Shown here: piece after piece, positions 18,194 through 21,504 of the stretch
Layout of the letters: every line of letters starts with the position of its first letter
How positions within the stretch are numbered: the first letter of the stretch is position 1
Assembly (NCBI GenBank): GCA_900404475.1
Contig: OUQQ01000460.1
Coordinates: 1-21,504 of the forward strand
Reading direction: 5' to 3'
Origin: Spongospora subterranea
Taxonomy: Eukaryota > Endomyxa > Phytomyxea > Plasmodiophorida > Plasmodiophoridae
DNA length: 21,504 nt
Notes under the pieces: generated by a model
What the model saw: the letters and a program-made list of their open reading frames with translations, nothing else
What the model was told of the DNA's origin: nothing
Database searches by the model: none
Position numbers and translations under genes: made by a program

Positions 18194-18570
18194 CAGTTTT
18201 CATCCATGAGTAAATATCATGCATTTCATGAATTAGTTTTCTGAACTGAAATCAGTAACACTTGACAATTAAGACATGATGCCTCTACCTGGAATAAATT
18301 CCGAAACCTTCTAAAGAAACTGAGTAATGTTCATCTGGAGTAAAACCTCCGGCCATCAAAATTTTGTGACACTTGTCTACCAGATTTTTTGGCAACAAAT
18401 TCGATATCTGAAAAATAGTGTCGGAATGTAAACAGCGATTTCATTCTTGGCCGAACCACACCAGGTGAAAAGTTGATCATCGACAGTCAATGGAGGGTGT
18501 CGACCCACCATTGATATTGAAGAATCCATCTGAGGGTTCCCACGCGAACAGATTGATGTACAGACCTCCA
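18194..18570 (-). other. Upstream segment of the Ulp1 fragment, possibly spliced
   Basis: On the minus strand, LLPKNLVDKCHKILMAGGF and SVSLEGFGIYSR (about 18395-18290) are followed by a candidate 43-nt intron (GTAGAG...TTTCAG, about 18289-18250) and then FRKLIHEMHDIYSWMKTVAL. The splice signals look like those of the two spliced genes here, but the downstream frame does not match the Ulp1 frame. An open frame at 18571-18377 overlaps. Function unknown. Confidence 0.25.
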
Positions 18571-18599
18571 CATGTTACAAAGTGTATATTTGAGGTGCC

Positions 18600-18790
18600 T
18601 GCGCGCAGTATCGATCAATTTTCGATCAATTGTACAGTGTACGACAGTGTTTTGCTCAGTGTATCCATAACGGGCTGCGCACAGTTTCGATCAATTTTCG
18701 ATCAAAATGTATTCCTCCGACAGCTGGCCCAATTAGAGTCATAACTCTCAGCCGTCGACTTCTGGCCCAACCGGAAAATAATGAGTCGGT
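18600..18790. repeat. GATC-rich repeat module, copy B (inverted relative to A)
   Basis: TCGATCAATTTTCGATCAAT (18611 onward) is followed by CAGTGTTTTGCTCAGTGTAT and AACGGGCTGCGCACAGTTTC. This is the complement of the copy A core, with few differences. It ends in another GATC unit and CAGCTGGCCCAATTAG. Copies A and B face each other around the Harbinger and Ulp1 fragments (16.9-18.6 kb), so they may be the long inverted ends of one composite element. Confidence 0.85.
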
Positions 18791-18828
18791 CATATTCCAA
18801 GGTGCGGCAAAGGTCAGTTTAGCACTTT

Positions 18829-18935
18829 AGACCAATGCCGGCTATATGAACTTGACTATATATGGTTCTAGATCAATCCAGGACCTGCTATGAATCCAGT
18901 TTTTGCAAAATTATTATGTGGATGGCCCGTCGAAC
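18829..18935 (+). repeat. Segment repeated in inverted orientation at 19370-19449
   Basis: GCCGGCTATATGAACTTGAC and the next 70 bases are the complement of 19449-19370, with scattered changes. In both copies it encodes CRLYELDYIW and NPGPA. In the minus-strand copy this segment follows the ATG-started frame; here it precedes it, so the plus-strand copy is permuted. Confidence 0.75.
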
Positions 18936-18958
18936 AAACAGCTGCTGACTTGGGCAAT

Positions 18959-19304
18959 CTATAGTTCAATAATCACTGGATGTTGATATCCATCGACCTT
19001 ATGATGCGATAATTTTCCTGTATGATTCACTGAGATCGGCAACGTTTCAAGACAAATTACAGGAGGTGAATACGCTCTGTATACAGCCATAGTTTTTTAA
19101 CATTTTCTCTGATCACGATTGGGAAACCGCAAGCCTGACGGTCCGCTTTAAAGGGATCCTTTGAGCTGTGATTTGTTCATTTCGACAATGGCTGCTGTTC
19201 AGGCAGATCGGTCCACCTTGCCGGATGAACTGTCCGAGTCCGAACTCGACCTGATAACGATCCATTGCCTTTTGAAATAATTCAATAAACTCATGAGCAA
19301 ATGC
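18959..19304 (+). repeat. Left arm of a large inverted duplication, with Ulp1 His/Asp piece
   Basis: This arm is the near-complement of 19447-19792 (arm positions sum to 38751 throughout), about 345 bp each, with a 142-bp spacer. The plus strand reads FNNHWMLISIDL and, one frame shift later, FLYDSLRSATFQDKLQEVNT. These correspond to the catalytic His (HW) and Asp (YDSL) regions of Ulp1 peptidases. From 19188 a separate ATG frame reads MAAVQADRSTLPDELSESEL and stops within 30 codons. Confidence 0.8.
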
Positions 19305-19446
19305 GTTTCCAATATTTTTCAAGCACGTAAAGATAGACATCGATGTTTCGACGGCCATCCGCATAATAGTTTCAATTAACACTGAATTCGTAGCAGGTCC
19401 TGGATTGGTCCAAGACCATATATAGTCAAGTTCATATAGCCGGCAT

Positions 19447-20044
19447 TGCTCATGAATGTATTGAATCAACTCAAAACGGCAATGGATCTTTGTCAGGTCG
19501 AGTTCAGAGTTCAGACTCGGACAGTTCATCCGGCAAGGTGGACTGATCTGCCTGAGCAGCAGCCATTATGAAAATGAACTAACAACACTAAAAGAATCCC
19601 TTTGAAGCGGACCGTCAGGCATTGCGGTTTCCCAATTGTGATAAGGGAAAATGTCAAAAAGCCATGGCTGTATACAGAGCATTTTCACCTCCTGTAAGTT
19701 GTCTTGAAACGTTGCCGATCTCAGTGGATCAGAGGAAACCATCGCATCATAAGGTCGATGGATATCAACATCCAGTGAGTATTGAACTAGAGATTGACTA
19801 CAGCTGTTTGTTGAAATGACGCGAAAACACAATCAAAGATAGGACAAAGAATAAGCTTGAATGAAGTGTCGACCGCATGAGGAAACGGGATAGGGTGACT
19901 GTCTCGGCAGACGTCAGACGATAGAGCTAACACGTGAGGATGGTATGTTCGGAAACATGAGAACACCGCATCGATGGAAAAATTATCGAGACCCTGTTTT
20001 TCCGGAGCCTGAACATCAAGTCGCCCGAGTTGAGGCCACGCCAC
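19447..20044 (-). pseudogene. Right arm of the inverted duplication with Ulp1 N-terminal and His/Asp region
   Basis: On the minus strand, QGLDNFSIDAVFSCFRTYHP (from about 20000) resembles the WL.D..ID opening of transposon Ulp1 domains. After a stop near 19787 it continues as DVDIHRPYDAMV and DPLRSATFQDNLQEVKMLCI (19780-19660), the counterpart of the left arm. The second copy has lost the HW residues (SL instead). From the ATG at 19566 a frame reads MAAAQADQSTLPDELSESEL and breaks at a 7-nt duplication (TCTGAAC repeated). The next frame (19529-19113) runs on as DLTKIHCRFELIQYIHEQCR into the left arm. Confidence 0.55.
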
Positions 20045-20728
20045 AGTTTCATGGAATTGAGTGGCGACAATATTTGGTCGAGAACTTGAATTTCCATGTT
20101 TCGGAGTGAAGGACTCATCAACCTTCTTGTTGCGTAGATGCCGGTTTCATGCTCAGGCAAGAGGAGACAAGTAATGAATTCGTGGGCAGCAGGGGCTATT
20201 TGCAGCGCAATGTGTAGAACAGTCATGGGATTATATTACATCACTAACAGCAGGTTCAGGGTTGAACGAGAAAACAGATTATTAACTAAGCAACCATGCT
20301 GCTTACAATAAAAAAAATGCAAGAAACGTCTGACGAAATTTGAACACAATGCCAACAATCCTCCATAATAACTGTGGGTGGACCTTGGGTTGAATGCTTG
20401 ATTTGATAAAAATTCAGATTAAACTCTGAGCCAAGTCCACAACAGACTGATGAAGGACGAATGAATCATCCTGACAAAGCAACGAGATTAGTAAGCCATA
20501 ACATTAAACCAACATCCTGTGCCTGTTCAAGAAGCTGATGCTGATTATGCCCCACTAAACAGCAACTTGCTCTAGCATCGTCGCTGGGTTTGACCATTGT
20601 ATCAAGCCGCGACTGAAACTGTAGCAAGGAACAATTCCTCAAACTGTCTGCAAGGGCGGGATGCTAATGGTGGAGACGACCGTCAAAGGTTCGCTGTCAG
20701 GAAATTCTTTGGAATAATCGAATCACAC
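20045..20728. other. Stretch without a supported gene
   Basis: A minus-strand frame (20226-19927, starting MTVLHIALQIAPAAHEFITC) may be part of the same decayed element as the Ulp1 pieces, but has no recognised motif. Nothing identifiable lies between 20230 and 20590. A plus-strand frame at 20597-20848 overlaps the first copy of the module described next. Confidence 0.3.
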
Positions 20729-20944
20729 GTTGATGGTGACCTTTGCTCTGTCACCGGAATAATGGCATCAAAAATTTCTGATGACGATGGTCTGCTGGAG
20801 TCAACAAGTTCGACCTCTAGAAGTACAAAACATGAAAAATTTCAATGAATAATTGATATCATACCGGCATACGGTGATGGAGACCTTTGCTCTGTCACCG
20901 GAATAATGACATGAAAATATGGTTTGCTGAAATCAACATTGACA
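20729..20944 (+). repeat. Tandem pair of a GACCTTTGCTCTGTCACCGG module
   Basis: Copy 1 (20729-20828, with flank to about 20878) and copy 2 (20871-20944) share GACCTTTGCTCTGTCACCGG followed by AATAATG. They then diverge in length around TGGTCTGCTGGAGTCAACA versus TGGTTTGCTGAAATCAACA. In copy 1 the plus strand reads GDLCSVTGIMASKISDDDGL. GGTGAC and GTCACC make the core a small hairpin. A third copy is inverted at 21165-21313. Confidence 0.85.
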
Positions 20945-21205
20945 AATCATATTTGCTGGCGCCGCCGAGGGAGCACGTTTTACCAGGCCGGCAGCACACT
21001 CATACAACAAATCGCGCTCCTGCAGCAGTTCGGCAGCGAAAAGCAACGCGTGGGCGGCAAGCACTGTTCGCAATGCGCCAGGAATGGGATTTTATCTACA
21101 GACGGATATCGTTCAGGAGGAAGGTGTCCTTTCTTTTATCAATCATCTCAGGCGGTATCATCGGGTTCACTGTCTGCCGGTATTTTTTCCAATTATTCCA
21201 TGTAA
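20945..21205 (+). other. Open frame with a hydrophobic segment between repeats
   Basis: The plus strand reads GRQALFAMRQEWDFIYRRIS and then FRRKVSFLLSIISGGIIGFT, continuing with CRYFFQLF. That is a basic stretch followed by one plausible membrane span, inside the loop between inverted copies of the module. Its apparent start lies in repeat copy 2. It may be a remnant of a membrane protein exon, or chance. No family recognised. Confidence 0.25.
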
Positions 21206-21313
21206 ATATTCTAACGTCCTGTACTTCTAGAGTTCGAACTTGTTGATTCCAGTAAACCATATTTTGATGACATTATACCGATGACAGAGCAAAGGTCTTC
21301 ATTACCGTGTGTC
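21165..21313 (-). repeat. Inverted third copy of the module
   Basis: On the minus strand GACCTTTGCTCTGTCATCGG is followed by TATAATGTCATCAAAATATG and CTGGAATCAACAAGTTCGAA. It matches copy 1 through its downstream flank (GAATAATTG..ATACCGGCA). Thus 20729-20878 and 21165-21313 form an inverted pair, with copy 2 in tandem next to copy 1. Confidence 0.85.
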
Positions 21314-21337
21314 GGCGTCTGTTGTCCAGAGTTTCTA

Positions 21338-21434
21338 AGTTCTAATACAGAATTGTTATCCACCGATCTAGGAACACAGAATTGTCATCCACCAATCTAG
21401 GTAGATCGGTGCATAACAATTCTGTATTAGAACT
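21338..21434. repeat. 33-bp inverted repeat hairpin with an internal partial copy
   Basis: AGTTCTAATACAGAATTGTT at 21338 onward, through CACCGATCTA at 21370, pairs with 21402-21434 with one mismatch. The 31-nt loop itself holds a degenerate direct copy of the arm (ACAGAATTGTCATCCACCAA). It looks like the end of a small foldback element. Confidence 0.9.
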
Positions 21435-21452
21435 AAAAAACGGGCCACTAGA

Positions 21453-21498
21453 AAAGACTGGATCAAAAAGCTGGATCAAAAAGTGCGTGCCAGTCTTT
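21453..21498. repeat. 13-bp tandem pair inside a 9-bp inverted repeat
   Basis: CTGGATCAAAAAG occurs at 21458-21470 and again at 21471-21483. AAAGACTGG at 21453-21461 is the complement of CCAGTCTTT at 21490-21498. The structure is cut by the window end, so its full extent is unknown. Confidence 0.8.
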
Positions 21499-21504
21499 GA
21501 ATCC

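Noticed and set aside
18377..18571. Stand-alone 64-codon minus-strand protein
   Set aside because: It conflicts with the candidate spliced segment on the same strand and shows no domain or start context.

Overview
The window looks like eukaryotic nuclear DNA from a compact but transposon-rich protist genome. Two spliced genes can be rebuilt in full. All 15 of their introns are tiny (47-68 nt), with GT...AG ends and a CTRAY-like branch motif close to the acceptor. The transposase families present (a mariner-like type with AVARPRF and SPDFNILD motifs, a PF04827-type Harbinger transposase, a transposon-type Ulp1 protease) are ones I associate mainly with oomycetes and other stramenopiles. That assignment is an inference; no rRNA, tRNA or other taxonomic marker is present.

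Layout. 1-1.4 kb: decayed mariner-like transposase (+). 2.35-2.8 kb: small membrane-anchored protein with repeated Cys-Cys-His motifs (-). 3.08-3.56 kb: long foldback repeat. 3.6-4.15 kb: two pieces of one Penelope-type reverse transcriptase in opposite orientations. 4.4-6.0 kb: weak Harbinger-like remnants. 6.05-7.38 kb: an apparently intact nine-exon gene for a secreted sphingomyelinase-like phosphodiesterase (+). 7.8-8.34 kb: copia gag remnant. 8.63-8.85 kb: 32-bp minisatellite. 9.02-10.57 kb: intact eight-exon gene for the 26S proteasome ATPase Rpt4 (+). 11-13.1 kb: a possible two-exon unknown gene and a Ginger-type integrase remnant (-). 13.4-14.25 and 15.1-15.5 kb: two pogo-like transposase remnants (+). 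15.68-16.44 kb: secreted or membrane protein with signal peptide and C-terminal anchor (-). 16.7-18.8 kb: truncated Harbinger transposase and Ulp1 C-terminal fragment between inverted GATC-rich repeats. 18.8-20.2 kb: an inverted, partly permuted duplication carrying further Ulp1 pieces. 20.7-21.5 kb: three copies of a short module and a terminal hairpin.

The likely functional cellular genes are RPT4, the phosphodiesterase, and perhaps the two unknown membrane or secreted proteins. Everything else that could be assigned is mobile-element debris from at least seven superfamilies. No genes appear to work together as an operon or pathway. A single undetermined base at 16913 sits exactly where the Harbinger reading frame meets a repeat, so the long 681-codon reading frame there is best treated as an assembly or junction chimera.
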